A stretch of 26,769 bases of DNA from Tieghemiomyces parasiticus (GCA_027575765.1 JANBPT010000663.1:1-26769); one strand, 5' to 3'; shown: positions 1-10,593, numbered from the stretch's first letter. Translations and numbers: made by a program. Notes: a model not told the origin generated them from the sequence alone.

Positions 1-76
1 AGAATTTGTGGTTCTGAAATAGTAGACTTGGACTTTACCCTGGGATAATCTAATGTGGTGGTTCCCAATCACCACA
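1..76 (+). repeat. 76-bp repeat end, shared with 24301-24376
   Basis: This segment matches 24301-24376 with only about four mismatches by eye; the similarity stops abruptly after the sequence CACCACA. It contains an imperfect hairpin (GTGGTG, short loop, CACCAC near 55-75). The other copy lies downstream of a TATA box and an AATAAA motif, which suggests the shared piece is the 3' end of an LTR (ending in CA). Upstream sequence for this copy lies outside the window. Confidence 0.7.
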
Positions 77-959
77 CAAGGAGTAATGGATCCATTGTAT
101 AAGGTAGTGCTATAGATAAGGGTATGAGATCAATAGATGTGATGAAGCATAGACAGGAGGATGGCAGGGAGTGGCAATTATATTTGGTATAGGGTACAGG
201 GCAGGTTAGGTGGTGGAGTGGACAGTGGAATGGGGAAATGGGATGTGTGTTACTATAGGGCAGCTGACCAGTGGGTGATGGTGGTTCCCTTCTATACCTT
301 GCTGGGCACCCTGGCCTCAGGCGGCAACCACTACCAGCCAGGGACCCTCAGATGGGAGCTGATAAGGTCTCCAAAGGGATATGAGAGGCAAGTGACACTG
401 GTGTCAGAGTGGACCATGCCAAGTGGCCAATGTAGGATGGAACACTTACCAACCCTACCAGTGGAGAATGGCAGCCTCCAGTCCAACCCATTCCTCTCAG
501 AATCCACTACCACTGATTTCTTTTTTCATTCTGCCCAGCTGTACTTGCCATCACCTAATCTCACAACAATGCCAGCTCCACTCCCATCTGGTGGGAGCTA
601 CCCTGCATGGGTGGTTTATGCCTTGTTGTCATGGTTGGCTTGTGTGGCAGGGCTAACCAATATTGTTTGCAGAATTGCATCCCTGACCATCTTACCTACA
701 AAAGTGCCCTCCCACCCCCTTCCCCTTCCCTTAGCCACTCTGGTGGCCATATACAAAGGATGGTCTTGTCTCTTGGTTTAGTCTACCACCCCTTGGCAAC
801 CACACAGGTCAATCTAGCATACCTTTTGCTATACACATGCACTTCACTTTGGCCTTGTCATCCCAATAGGTTTTTCCCCATCCATCCACCATGTGTACCT
901 GTCCCATCAGCATGAGTCTGCCCTTTTTTTTGGCCTTTGGAGCCCTAGCACTGCATTAG
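77..959. other. Repeat-like stretch, no recognised gene
   Basis: A 206-codon open frame begins with ATG at 161 and ends at 781 (+). Its translation is low in acidic residues, rich in Pro, Ser, Leu and Gly, and shows no domain I recognise. On the minus strand the same stretch reads through short frames broken by TAG and TGA. I regard it as decayed transposon DNA beside the 1-76 repeat rather than a host gene. Confidence 0.4.
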
Positions 960-2781
960 TCCCACACTGCATTCCAAGATAATAACAGGGCGCCGTTTAT
1001 TAAGGGATTGTCTATCAAAATTACTATGCTAGTTGGCCACTGCATCCCATTGGTTGACCAGCCCCGGCTTATTCAAGCCTTGGACACACCTAAGTTTGGA
1101 AGAAAGTACAGTTTTGTAACAGCAATGCCTGATGCCAACCTGCTGAAAGCAAAATATTCCAATGATTTATGCTTTGCCATTGGTCAGGACAAGTAGAAGC
1201 AAGCCTCTTCCCTCTTTGTCACTGATTGTACCAACATTGGGTACTCAATTTTGTGCCACTTGGTGGTAGCTCCTACGGAAGCCAAACAAGACAGCTGAAT
1301 AAAATGGCCAATACCACTTGACTAACCAGCTCCTTTATATGTTCTGTATCTTGCTCTACCACTTCTGGATGCCCAACTCCCAGAAATTGAATATGCTCCA
1401 AGAACTTGCAAATGGTCCTGAATTGTGGTACCACCACTGGCATAATGGCAAGGAAGTACCCAATGAACTCCATCAAATGCTTGCAGAACAAAGCACTGAT
1501 GCCTCAGCCTGGCCAAACAATGAAAACACTTTGGTTGAGGACAATGACCAGGTAGACAAGGAAGACAGCCAGGTGGCTGAGAAAGATAGCCCTCTTGGCA
1601 AGGGTAGTGTATTACTGCAAGCCTACAAGACTACCAAGTGCAAACCAAGGTTGCTCAGGCATTTCAAGGCCAGCTATGATAGGCAAACCTCCAAAGAAGC
1701 AATGCTCCCTGCCAAAGCCGCCAGAGCCAAGAGGTATGCAAGACAAGATGCTGTGACTATTGCAGCCAACGCAGCCTTACCTCCCTCATCCAGCCCGGAA
1801 GAAATCTAGCAGCCACTAAATCTTTGCCAGGACTACCAATACCTCTGCTTCCGCTTCATTGGAATCACGTTTTGCAATGAGGATGTCAAAGAAATGATGT
1901 GGTAGTGGCAGAGATGCTCAAATGGGCCATTATATAGGATGAACCCCATGAAGGGCTCAGCAATAGGCCATACTTTTGTCTCCATGCGCACCATCACTTG
2001 GCTTGGCAATGTGTATAATGGCACCAAAGAGCCCAGCTACCTGCCCTACCCGCTCATGACTGAAATAGGTGCGGGGGGTATTGATATTGTGTGGCACGGT
2101 ACTGCCAATAACTATTCACTACACCTGAAGAGAGACCGTTATAACACCAAATTTAAGAACCTCCTGCCGCTGATGGCCCAAGATTTCCAACCTGAGCTGT
2201 ACTGGATCCAGCAAACCGCCCATGCCATCCAGTTCCGTGGGATTATATACCACTCTACTGCAAACAATCCGGCCTTGCTCACCCCCTAGGCCCTGATCAC
2301 TGGGAATATTGGTCTGTTGGTCGAGTGACAAAAGTCCATTGCCAGTCCCCTCAGAGAACACGCAATAGCAAGCATGCTGTACCGGAGTTCATCCATTCCG
2401 TTTGAGCTCCTCCACTTCATCGAGGCGTTCATTGTTGAAAGCAGCCAGCTTGATTTCATTAGGCCGGTCATCCCTTGCTACAGCAACAATAGCCAACCCC
2501 CTATTATGCCGCAATCATACGCAACGGCAGGAGACGTAATGCACCACATGTTTAATTATGCCAATGATTGTCACCATGGTGAGCTCCCCACCTTGTTTGA
2601 GCAGTCAGTAGCAGTCGCGTTTGTCGCTATGGGCAGGTTCAACCGTTTCAAATCATACTATAGCTCGCTGTCAACCCATGCTTGTAAAGGGGACCATAGG
2701 GAATTGGTGAAACCACTGATCCGATCAGTTGTGGTTTCTTTGTTTTGCCCCCATTTTCCCCTAGCATATTCCTTGTGGTAG
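960..2781 (+). pseudogene. Decayed long reading frame of unknown function, probably from a mobile element
   Basis: One frame is open from 960 to 1298 with a single internal stop (TAG 1194). The next frame is open from 1303 to the TAG at 2779, 493 codons with only four internal stops: TAG 1807, TAG 1903, TAG 2287 and TGA 2326. Random sequence of that length would hold about twenty, so this looks like a protein-coding gene of some 600 codons with one frameshift near 1300 and scattered nonsense changes. Each stop is one C-to-T or G-to-A step from CAG, TGG or CGA. Recognisable stretches include YNTKFKNLLPLMAQDF and SSIPFELLHFIEAFIVES, but I cannot place the family. The position, between repeat ends and LTR fragments, favours a mobile-element protein. 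Confidence 0.55.
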
Positions 2782-3330
2782 GCAAAAAGGTACTGAGCTA
2801 AAAATAAACAAGCTTCCTAAGCTTTTGAACAGAATTCGGGGTTAGTGGTTGGGTGTAAACTGTCGTTTATTGAGTAACAACCGTTAGGTCTTTTATACTT
2901 GAGTGGTGGCCGGCATCAATCAATTAACTAGCCAGCCTGGACTAGGGGAATCCAGGACGACAGGCCGTGGCGGGACCGGGTGCCGGCATGAATAGAAAAG
3001 CAGCTAGGTAGCCGCCAGCGTAAGGGTAAAGGAAGGGGAATGTCCTAGGAAGATATCAGGCGGCAATGCCCGTGAGGAAGACGCGTTCAAAGATCAGGAA
3101 GGTTGAACGTCCCTCAAAAGGATATATGATAGTAGGTAAAGGAAGGGGGGGATAATGGATATGGATAAACCGTGCAGCCGGGGTGATGCAGACTACCAAT
3201 TAGGTAGACCATCACGGATTAGATCAAGCTATGGCATAGGATATGCGAAGGTAAAAATGCAGCATCCATCAATGCTTCAATGATTTTCATGAGGAGGGCA
3301 TTTCCATGGACCACATTCCTATCCCCAATA
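2782..3330 (-). mobile_element. LTR-like remnant, minus orientation
   Basis: Read on the minus strand, a TATA box (TATAAAAG at 2890-2897) is followed by GACC and then the motif CAATAAACGA, with a CT-rich region upstream. The same order occurs on the plus strand at 3566-3610, and short matches extend upstream of both TATA boxes (TCGTCCT context). The two therefore look like diverged LTR copies of one family in opposite orientation. Exact termini and target duplications were not found; the boundaries given are approximate. Confidence 0.5.
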
Positions 3331-3690
3331 ACCCTTTGCAGCAACGCCACCCTTCCTGATTAATCGAATGACATCTTCTACTTTGACAGGCGTCCCCGCC
3401 TCTATCCTTTTAGGGCACCACTTCACTCTTTATTCCTCTCATTGATCCGGCAGTCGCACATCTGCCTTCATATTCGCTCTGGCGCCGGCCCTGCCTTGCC
3501 CTATCGTCCTTGGGCTCGCCTTACCCAACCCGTAGCCGCGGTGAAGGATGCTGGACGTCTTTCCGTATAAAAGACCCTCTGGGTCGCTACACAATAAACG
3601 ATAGCTTACCCCACACCACTCAATTCCTTCCATAATGTTTCCCTTTCTTAGCCACCTTCCTTTAGTAAACTCTTACTCCGTATCGCTTAA
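3331..3690 (+). mobile_element. LTR-like remnant, plus orientation
   Basis: TATAAAAG at 3566-3573 is followed by a small hairpin (GACCC-TCT-GGGTC) and ACAATAAACGATAG, the likely transcription-start and polyadenylation region of an LTR. It resembles the minus-strand copy at 2.8-2.9 kb and lies directly before a Gag-like reading frame. Ends are approximate. Confidence 0.55.
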
Positions 3691-3816
3691 CCCAACGTTT
3701 CCTCTGGGGTAGTTTTACCCTACGACAACAACCTCCCAGCATTCATCGGCGACGACGGCAACCCCTACTTAGTGACTTTTAACCTCATGGGTACGAGTGA
3801 CCCGTTTCATTTTTAG
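3691..3816 (+). pseudogene. gag: Gag N-terminal stub of an LTR retrotransposon
   Basis: A frame open from 3691 to the TAG at 3814 encodes a segment with the pattern LPAFIGDDGNP followed by F, L and SD. Retrotransposon capsid proteins commonly begin with such a block (Phe, x, Gly-Asp, then a Trp or aromatic position), and the right-hand element of this window has the comparable AEFTGDPQGP. No ATG lies in this frame; an ATG at 3635 is one frame off, so a frameshift or decay separates start and body. The protein stops after about 41 codons and no protease, reverse transcriptase or integrase follows. Identification rests on a short motif and position after an LTR. Confidence 0.45.
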
Positions 3817-4591
3817 TGAGAGTGCCCTAGGCTGGTTATCTTTTTTTTTCTCTATTTCGCTTCGTTTACTAAACATTCCATTTACGTTGGTGTTGTGGCT
3901 AACTTATACTGTCTGGTGCGATCAACATACAGGGCTGTGCAGCTGCGGCGTTCTGGTAGTGAGGGGGCCAGCATCCTCGCAGGACGTGATTGAAAGGACG
4001 AGTTTAGTGGATATGAAAATGTTGACTTTCAAGGTTCTGATTGATCGGGGGCGCTTGGGGGTTAGTAAAGAGAGGCGAATAATAGAATAAGTAGGAGTAC
4101 AACAATGGCAGACAGCTTATAGATTTTTCGGTGGCCTGTGAACAATAGGAAAGGGTCAAGTTGAGTGTAATTAATATGGGATAGGGGCAGACATATTAAA
4201 TAAAGGGGCAGTGTTAGTGGCCAGAGTAAGCCAATGTCAGTTTTGCTATCATTTCGGACAGCGATACTTTGTCTTTGGTCGTCAACTACGATTGTAGCTG
4301 GATGCTTACGTCACGTTGGGTGAAGTTGAGCTTGGTTACACATCGAGTTATCATGCAAGGATTAAATTAGCCCATGATACCACGCCTTCGTCGTCCTTCC
4401 GCCTTTTCCTGCTGTGTTATCCTTATGTTTGCTTTTATCTAAAGTCATCTACAAACGCAGGCCGGGATATCTCTATAACGACCGTCTGCCGACCATTTCA
4501 ATTAACGTCAGACTGCCATATAACTTTTACTTTTATATCGTATTCTTATCACCCCCCCCTTCGGGTTTTATTATTAGTAGTATTATTACAA
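3817..4591. other. Intergenic, no supported gene
   Basis: Open frames of up to about 98 codons occur on the plus strand, but they begin at GTG or TTG and show no family signature. T-rich and C-rich runs (for example eight C at 4552-4559) are present. An AG followed by CCGGA at about 4591 is shared with the region before the 21946 exon. Confidence 0.5.
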
Positions 4592-4620
4592 GCCGGACGT
4601 GAGACGGCCTAGTTCCACGC

Positions 4621-4766
4621 ATGAGAGTCGCAGCTTTTTACGCGACTTTAACTAAACTGACACCTCTTTCTTCCGTCCAATGGCCACGGGTCATCGGGGT
4701 CTTTTTTTTTTCTGCAATGTCCTTTGTCAGGCTAGGGGAAGATTACGTACTGCATACACTTGATAG
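4621..4766 (+). pseudogene. Decayed copy of a short conserved exon (MRVAAFYATL)
   Basis: The first 30 bases are 26/30 identical to those at 21946, and both encode MR(V/I)AAFYATL. Three of the four differences are silent third-position changes (GCA/GCC, GCT/GCG, ACT/ACG); the fourth swaps Val for Ile. Similarity runs on into the following bases, but where the 21946 copy has the donor GGTAAG this copy has ACTAAA, so the GT is lost. A possible second exon ending at TAG 4764 resembles the one ending at 22070. I do not recognise the protein. The sequence pattern supports past coding, with this copy now unable to splice at that site; it could still be read through as a 66-codon frame ending at 4821. 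Confidence 0.45.
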
Positions 4767-6330
4767 CCCTTCACCGGCTGTTAATCTGGCGGGGGGAAGT
4801 CGTTGGCCGTTATCAGTGTGACCAGCTTGACCTGTACGGAAGTGTCTTTTCAATCTAATGAATATGGGTTAGCTTTGGGGTGCACGCACACTTATTCATT
4901 AACACCTCTACCTCACGGTCACATCAACATTAGGTTGACATGAATCACAGCCCCTTTCCAGCCAGTCAAAGCTACGCAGAAAGGGTACTCAATCGCTTTA
5001 GCTGATCCCTTCATATTCTTTTGTCTTCTTTTTGATGATCTCTTGTCTTTTCCACCGTTTACCCCTTGTTGGACATTGGCCCAAAATAGGCACTCAGTTT
5101 GTCAAATGGGGGTGTTCAATGTGCAGGCAATTTACGAGGTTTTACTAAGTAGGACCGATGGCGCCACCTAAAGGCTATGAGTGCCACGCACGATCAAGCT
5201 GTCCGACGTGTACATAGCCAGGTGGAAAGTGGACCTCGACGACCTGGGGACTACCCAGGCCATGCACGATCGTGGGTAGTTCCTTGGGTCATGTTAGGTG
5301 ACGTAGCTGATAGTAAGACCAGAGAAGAGGCTATCAAAATAGGGGGAAGAGGTAAAAATAGAACATGAAATGCCGCTGGATCGATCAGTGAAGGACTTTA
5401 GTAAATCATCACTGGTATCGAATACTGGGGCCCTGCTTCAGGCGCTAACGACCAGTTTGGTGACAGGAACGACCATCCCCTTGTCTGGATCTTGGATTGG
5501 TCACTGCTGTGACCGTTTAAGCATCCTTGAGCGGGGATCGTGGTACGTGCAGTGTAAAAGAGGGGGTTTAAACACTACACCTTGGTGGATGAGCACACCG
5601 TTTGCGAAACGATTTAGCGGAAGCAATTTGCAGCACAGCAGAGCACCGAATACGCTGGCTGGGTGAGATGCTGACGCTAAATTGAACTACCAGTTGGACA
5701 GCACTGACGGAAGGAGCCCTAGAGCGGTTGGCTACTTTTGCCGGGTCGAACGGGGCCTCGCGCCCGCCGAATACCAGGTCAAATAGTAAAACGCGGGAGT
5801 GGATCGGAATTTAGCGCCCACTACATCGTGTAAGAGACGTAGCCGGCCAGCCTCATGGGCCCATTTCAATAAGACCGGCTAGGCTGGGTCTCACTCTTCT
5901 GGTTTCATATCACGGACCACCTGCATACGATGCAGCACAAAGTGCAGCACGTAGCATCCGTGACCGTAATCCCATACGGCCGGCATGGTAGGTCGTACTA
6001 TCTGACGCAAATCATATGGGGTCGGCTACGGTACGTTGTTTAATTCAAGCGAGGGCACGTCGGCTGGTGGACTAAAATGTGGCAGGTCTCGACCTGTCGA
6101 TAATCCACAATATACCCCCCCTCACTTTCCTCGTCTGAAAACGACCAACACCCACTGCTTGTCGCATAAACGACCCCTTAATTAACTGCACTAGTTGCAT
6201 ACCTTTCTCCCGCTCCTAACCTCCCCTTACAGCAATGGAAAGGGGGAGAGTTTTTAGTTGTCTGAATGGTGAGCTCAGTAATATCCGGGGCAAGAAAGTC
6301 CGAAACCATCGGCGCTGATCCTACCTGGCG
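4767..6330. other. Intergenic stretch before hydroxylase 1
   Basis: Two ATG-initiated frames lie nearly back to back: 63 codons at 5177-5368 and 98 codons at 5370-5666. Neither resembles a family I know, nor shows clear splice sites linking it to others, so they are not called as genes. A small hairpin (CCTGGG 5243-5248 with CCCAGG 5254-5259) lies within the first. Nothing else identifiable. Confidence 0.45.
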
Positions 6331-6346
6331 ATATATATATATATAT
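6331..6346 (+). promoter_or_regulatory. (AT)8 tract, likely TATA element of hydroxylase 1
   Basis: Eight AT dinucleotides end 125 bp before the ATG at 6471. The spacing matches the TATA-to-ATG distances of the two Nudix genes (about 140-155 bp). As a microsatellite it may vary in length between strains. Confidence 0.55.
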
Positions 6347-6470
6347 GTGGCTAGCACCACTTTTCTTACCCTCCCACACCCTATTCCCGCCGCGGTGCCG
6401 ATTTTAACCGTTTAGTTCCCCATTCCGGCCCTTCGCTCCGCCTATGGCCCTGCTGCCCGTCTAATTCGCC

Positions 6471-7643
6471 ATGTCTTTCCGTCACTCCCTTACGCGCTTG
6501 GCAACGACTGCTTCCCGCCCCACTGCCCGACATGCTCTGTATTCAGCCTCACCATTTCGGGTCGCAGCCTGCTGTCCACGCTTGCCGTCATCCATGATTG
6601 GCGGTCTCTCAGCCGGTGGTCGCCGCTATAATGCCACGGTTCGAACTACCGCCTCTAACATTTCCTACGCCACCGACATGGTGGACGGCGTACCGTGGTT
6701 CCCCCGCCAGGCCGATGACCTCGAAAGATTTACTAGCCGTACCCTGGAGCTCGGCCAGGAACTCGACTCGGATCATCCTGGCGCGTTAGACCCGGTGTAC
6801 CGCCAGCGCCGGAAGGTCATTGCTGAGCAAGCTAAATCCTACTGCCGGGGTTCTTCGCTTCCGCTGGTCAGCTATACCCCCGAAGAAGTAGAAGCCTGGG
6901 GTATCATCTACCGCCGGTGCCAGGCGCTTTATCCTACCCATGCCTGCGAGGAATTCAACCGCCTGTTTCCGCTCATGGAGATCAACTGTGGCTACAGCCC
7001 CAACCGTATCCCACAACTCGCGGACGTGGCACCATTCCTGCTCGCCCGTACCGGCGTGAGGGTCCGCCCTGTCATGGGCCAGCTCTCATCCCGCGACTTC
7101 CTGAACACCCTGGCCTTCCGGACGTTCTTCGTCACGCAATACATCCGTCACCCTTCGCAGCCTTTGTACACTCCCGAGCCGGACGCCTGTCACGAACTGC
7201 TGGGTCACGTGCCACTGTTTGCAGATCCGGAGTTCGCCTCGTTTGCGCAGGAGATTGGGCTCGCCTCGCTAGGCGCCGCTGATGAGGACATTAAGAAATT
7301 GGCCGCCATCTTCTGGTTCACCATCGAGTATGGCATGTGCTACCAAAACACCTTGCAGCCCGACGGTCAGACCCTATGCGAAATCAAGGCGTACGGTGCC
7401 GGGATTTTGTCCTCGTTTGGCGAGCTGGAACACTGCCTGTCGGGCAAGCCCGAGTTCCGTCCCTTCGACCCCGCCCGAATTGTAGTCCAGGATTACCCCT
7501 TGACCGAATACCAGCCCGTCTACTTTGTGGCGGAGAGTTTCCGTGACGCCAAGGAGAAGGTCCGCGAGTTCGCCAAGTCTCTCCGTCGTCCTTTCGATGT
7601 GAGTTATGTGTCCGAGACCGATAGTATCCAAGTCGCCGTCTAA
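6471..7643 (+). CDS. Aromatic amino acid hydroxylase 1 (phenylalanine 4-hydroxylase-like, no ACT domain)
   Basis: The 390-residue protein is a pterin- and iron-dependent aromatic amino acid hydroxylase, most like phenylalanine hydroxylase, which makes tyrosine from phenylalanine with O2 and tetrahydropterin. The catalytic domain starts at VPWFPR (residue 74). Iron ligands are His241 and His246 in CHELLGH and Glu286 in FWFTIEYG; the pterin-side RDFLN motif is at 208-212. Residues 1-68 contain no Asp or Glu and many Arg, Ser and Ala, as in a mitochondrial targeting peptide. There is no ACT regulatory domain, and the chain ends at about the point where the C-terminal oligomerisation helix would begin, unlike the paralogue at 10821. 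A loop of about nine extra residues follows EYGMC compared with the human enzyme as I recall it. No intron. The start is the first ATG in frame, about 125 bp after the AT tract. Whether Phe, Tyr or Trp is the substrate cannot be read from sequence. Confidence 0.93.
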   Translation: MSFRHSLTRLATTASRPTARHALYSASPFRVAACCPRLPSSMIGGLSAGGRRYNATVRTTASNISYATDMVDGVPWFPRQADDLERFTSRTLELGQELDSDHPGALDPVYRQRRKVIAEQAKSYCRGSSLPLVSYTPEEVEAWGIIYRRCQALYPTHACEEFNRLFPLMEINCGYSPNRIPQLADVAPFLLARTGVRVRPVMGQLSSRDFLNTLAFRTFFVTQYIRHPSQPLYTPEPDACHELLGHVPLFADPEFASFAQEIGLASLGAADEDIKKLAAIFWFTIEYGMCYQNTLQPDGQTLCEIKAYGAGILSSFGELEHCLSGKPEFRPFDPARIVVQDYPLTEYQPVYFVAESFRDAKEKVREFAKSLRRPFDVSYVSETDSIQVAV

Positions 7644-7732
7644 ATCGATTTATTCTATCACTATGTTTATTTTCCTGAAGAGTAGGCCCCAGATGGCCGC
7701 TTACCATCACCTATGGAGTGAAAACTAAAAGA

Positions 7733-7820
7733 GGGGGGGGGGGCTAGATTATCTAGTAGCTGGAAAAACTGATAACTCTAAAAGTATAGTACCTTGACAA
7801 AATCCGAGGGGGGAGGGGGG
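7733..7820 (+). repeat. Poly-G tracts
   Basis: Eleven consecutive G at 7733-7743, then G6-A-G6 at 7808-7820, just downstream of hydroxylase 1. They belong to a set of long G or C runs scattered through the non-coding parts of the island. Confidence 0.8.
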
Positions 7821-9456
7821 TATCGCCAACACTATAGCTAGCCATCTAGGGGGAGTCAACGTACGATGATCATATTTCCAATATAAGGGACACCGATCTC
7901 ATCGGCTTATGTTGCATTCGGTGAAATGTGGTAGCCCCAACCAGAGACCAACTAAGTGGGACAGCCTTGCTGACCCCCGTCACCAAACGCATATGTAACG
8001 CCAACTGATGTATTCCAGCAGGGTGGGGGTCGTCAAGTTACAGCCGTTCTGCAATCACGCCGGCCTTGGGGTAGCCAATAACAGGCTAAAGCCCTATTGC
8101 CGTCAAATTCTGGAGAGTAACCGTCTTTCTTCTTTAGCATGGTTACGCACCTTGGCTGCGTTTACTTTACCAATAGACAACACGAATTAACAGTAGCCTG
8201 TGCCTTAGCCGGCTTTCCTTGCCTGGTGCTGCCTTTTGGTATTTCCATACCACTGATTCCAGCAATCACGGGAAGTTCGGACTGGTTTCCTTACGATCGA
8301 CCGATTGACCTTGGTCGCCACCTTTTCTATACACTTACGTGGATGCCAGACCGACTAGGACTTGTGACAAGTTCAAGTCTCTCAGACATAGATAGGGCCT
8401 CAACCACCAGCGCAAATTTTTTTTAAAAAAAAATTAATCGCTTATATACACTTACCTACCTCTTTCAATTGCAATAGATTACTTTTTAATTATCCGGACC
8501 CCGGCGGATTCTTATCTACAACAAGCAACCTTAATTGGTTCCAAACTGATAACAGTTGGAACGAAACAGCCGCAGCTGATCCGCTCTCCGTCGTCACCGC
8601 TACACCGCCACTTGCGGACCATGCGCCAACCAGGAAATCATAAACCGGCTACGGCTGAACTATATACTATCTCGACCGGAAACTCGGTGCATTACCGAAG
8701 CGCTGCGGTAGTATCCAATATGTCGATGCTATGAACTTCTATTTTATTTTCTCGATCTATGCAACACCATACCCTGTAAGTTTTCTGCGCACGCCTCCAG
8801 CTGCCTTCTAGCGGACGAACCGGTGGTGGTGTCCGGTGGAATCTAAGCGGGAATAATTTAGATAGTCCTACTTGACAAGGGATATTGCACAGGTTGAAGA
8901 TCTGGCAACGTCACCGTCACCAACCCCTTACATCACCTCACTACCCCGTGCAGCTCGAAGGCGGATTAGGCTCGATCCCTAGGCCCTACGGATCCTCCTA
9001 CACTTCCGTTAGTCGGTCCCATTCTCTTGGTGGTGAGATGCTGACACTCAAAGGCGAGAACAAATACATCAGGAAACTTAAGGGGTGCATTGAATAGGGG
9101 GACACCTGTTCCCTATACAAAATACGAAATGCATTGCATGAATTGGTCTATTTTATTCTCTACGGCAAGCGCGTATTAGGAAAGTCGGGGGTAAAGATGA
9201 GGCATGAGGTTCCGGCCTCCCTGCTTCGCTGGTTTGATGGGATTGACGACGTATAGGTATACGCCCTGAACCTCTGTATAAAATACGTCTTATCTATTTC
9301 AATCGACCGAGTCAAGATGTAAGAAGTAGGCAGTGAAAAGTTCGAGACCAATGAAGGGGAAAAGCTGCATCGAACGTCGACGCTTGTCAACCTTGGGTGT
9401 GCCATAGTCTACCTTAACTACGGGAACGAGCACCACTGTGCCTCAAAGTGGTGTGT
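7821..9456. other. Long intergenic stretch between hydroxylase genes (left part)
   Basis: No gene is supported. The longest forward frame here (95 codons, 8139-8426, GTG start rather than ATG) shows no family. A T8A9 palindromic tract lies at 8417-8433. A frame ending at 9097 with the segment GEMLTLKGENKYIRKLKG looks mildly protein-like but has no identifiable partner exons. Confidence 0.45.
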
Positions 9457-9485
9457 GCCCAAACTGCGATCGCCACTGTTTGGGC
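9457..9485. repeat. Inverted repeat, 8-bp stem
   Basis: GCCCAAAC at 9457-9464 pairs perfectly with GTTTGGGC at 9478-9485 around a 13-nt loop. Just upstream CACCACT (9431-9437) and AGTGGTG form another possible 7-bp stem. Function unknown. Confidence 0.6.
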
Positions 9486-9766
9486 TGTCCCCCTCATGGC
9501 TTCTTTTTCATATCGTTTCAGATACGCAGCCAAGCGTCGGATGCACGACTGTGCCCCAACAGTCGCCGACCTCTCCTACAACAGCTGGCATACAATTGCA
9601 GCCACTGACAGAGCTATGCATCCACGCCAGCCATTCGATCTGAAGAGCCCCTCTCCGTTGGGCACTCGTAGACTGCACTGCTCGGCAGCGTGTAGCCCCT
9701 GCTGCCTTCTGGGGACGATTATCCTCCTCCTTCGGTAAACCCACCTTACCCAATTACTCGCCTAGC

Positions 9767-9792
9767 TGGCGCCTACAAAGGAGTAGGCGCCA
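9767..9792. repeat. Perfect 10-bp hairpin
   Basis: TGGCGCCTAC at 9767-9776 and GTAGGCGCCA at 9783-9792 are exact reverse complements with a 6-nt loop. It lies about 1 kb before hydroxylase 2, in sequence without a supported gene. It could be a protein-binding palindrome, an RNA hairpin or the end of a small element. Confidence 0.75.
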
Positions 9793-10390
9793 CACTTTGG
9801 AGAGGGAGGCCGGGGTGGGGGCGTAAACTGGGTAGCTGAGTTCGCATCTGCGTGAGCGGTGGATTTCCAGCCGACCAGCCTGAGGGCCCAAACTGGGCAG
9901 CCAGACAGCTCCGGCTGAGAGGGTGGGTGACTAGGGCAGTAAGGTATCAGCGACTCGCTGGCCTGCGAAAGACCCACGGTAAACTGCGAAAGGGAACCGA
10001 GGGGAGAGGCGATTGGCCCGCCACAGTGCCTACCTTTAAGATCTCCCCTATCACGGAAGCAAGCCATTCCTCCTGTGCTAGCCTCCCGCCGGTTTTCCCA
10101 CCTGGTTGGTGACACTTCTCCCCCGCGTCCCACACTTCCTGCTCTGACAAATGGCCACTGCTCTGTGACTGCTGATAGCAAGTGGTCCCTAAAAGGGAAG
10201 CTGTGGACAAAGAAGCCACCCCGCAATCAGCCCACACCACCCAGCGTGTTCACACGCCCCAGATCGAGTGTCAAGTGGCAATGGGCAGATGCCTCGCCGG
10301 ACATCTTTCGCCCGGCCCTGCTGAGCTAGCTCTGCCCCTTACTCCAGGGCGCTTGCGGGCAGAGTGCACCACCGCATGGCGCTAGCAATT
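9793..10390. other. GC-rich upstream region of hydroxylase 2
   Basis: Overlapping open frames on both strands (up to 154 codons on the minus strand at 9762-10226) are what GC-rich sequence gives by chance; none has a recognisable domain. A TATATATA at 10391-10398 follows. Confidence 0.4.
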
Positions 10391-10593
10391 TATATATAGC
10401 CTCTGGAAATCCGCCCGCGTGACGCCGCTGGCCGTCATCGTCGGATGACCGGTTTCACCTTCGTCAGCTGAGCTTCCCGACCGCATTTTTTCTCTATCAG
10501 TCCAGCCAGACCTGCCAACGCTAGACCCGTCGCCCCTCGCCGGCTTCCCCAGAACCTCCGCTGCTCTTGACCCGCTCATTGTGACTGCCGGCC

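Noticed and set aside
5660..9050. Shared 14-mer GGTGAGATGCTGAC at about 5663 and 9032
   Set aside because: About one such match is expected by chance in a window of this size, and the flanks do not align.
9762..10226. 154-codon minus-strand frame
   Set aside because: Several frames are open on both strands here; there is no domain and no start context of note.
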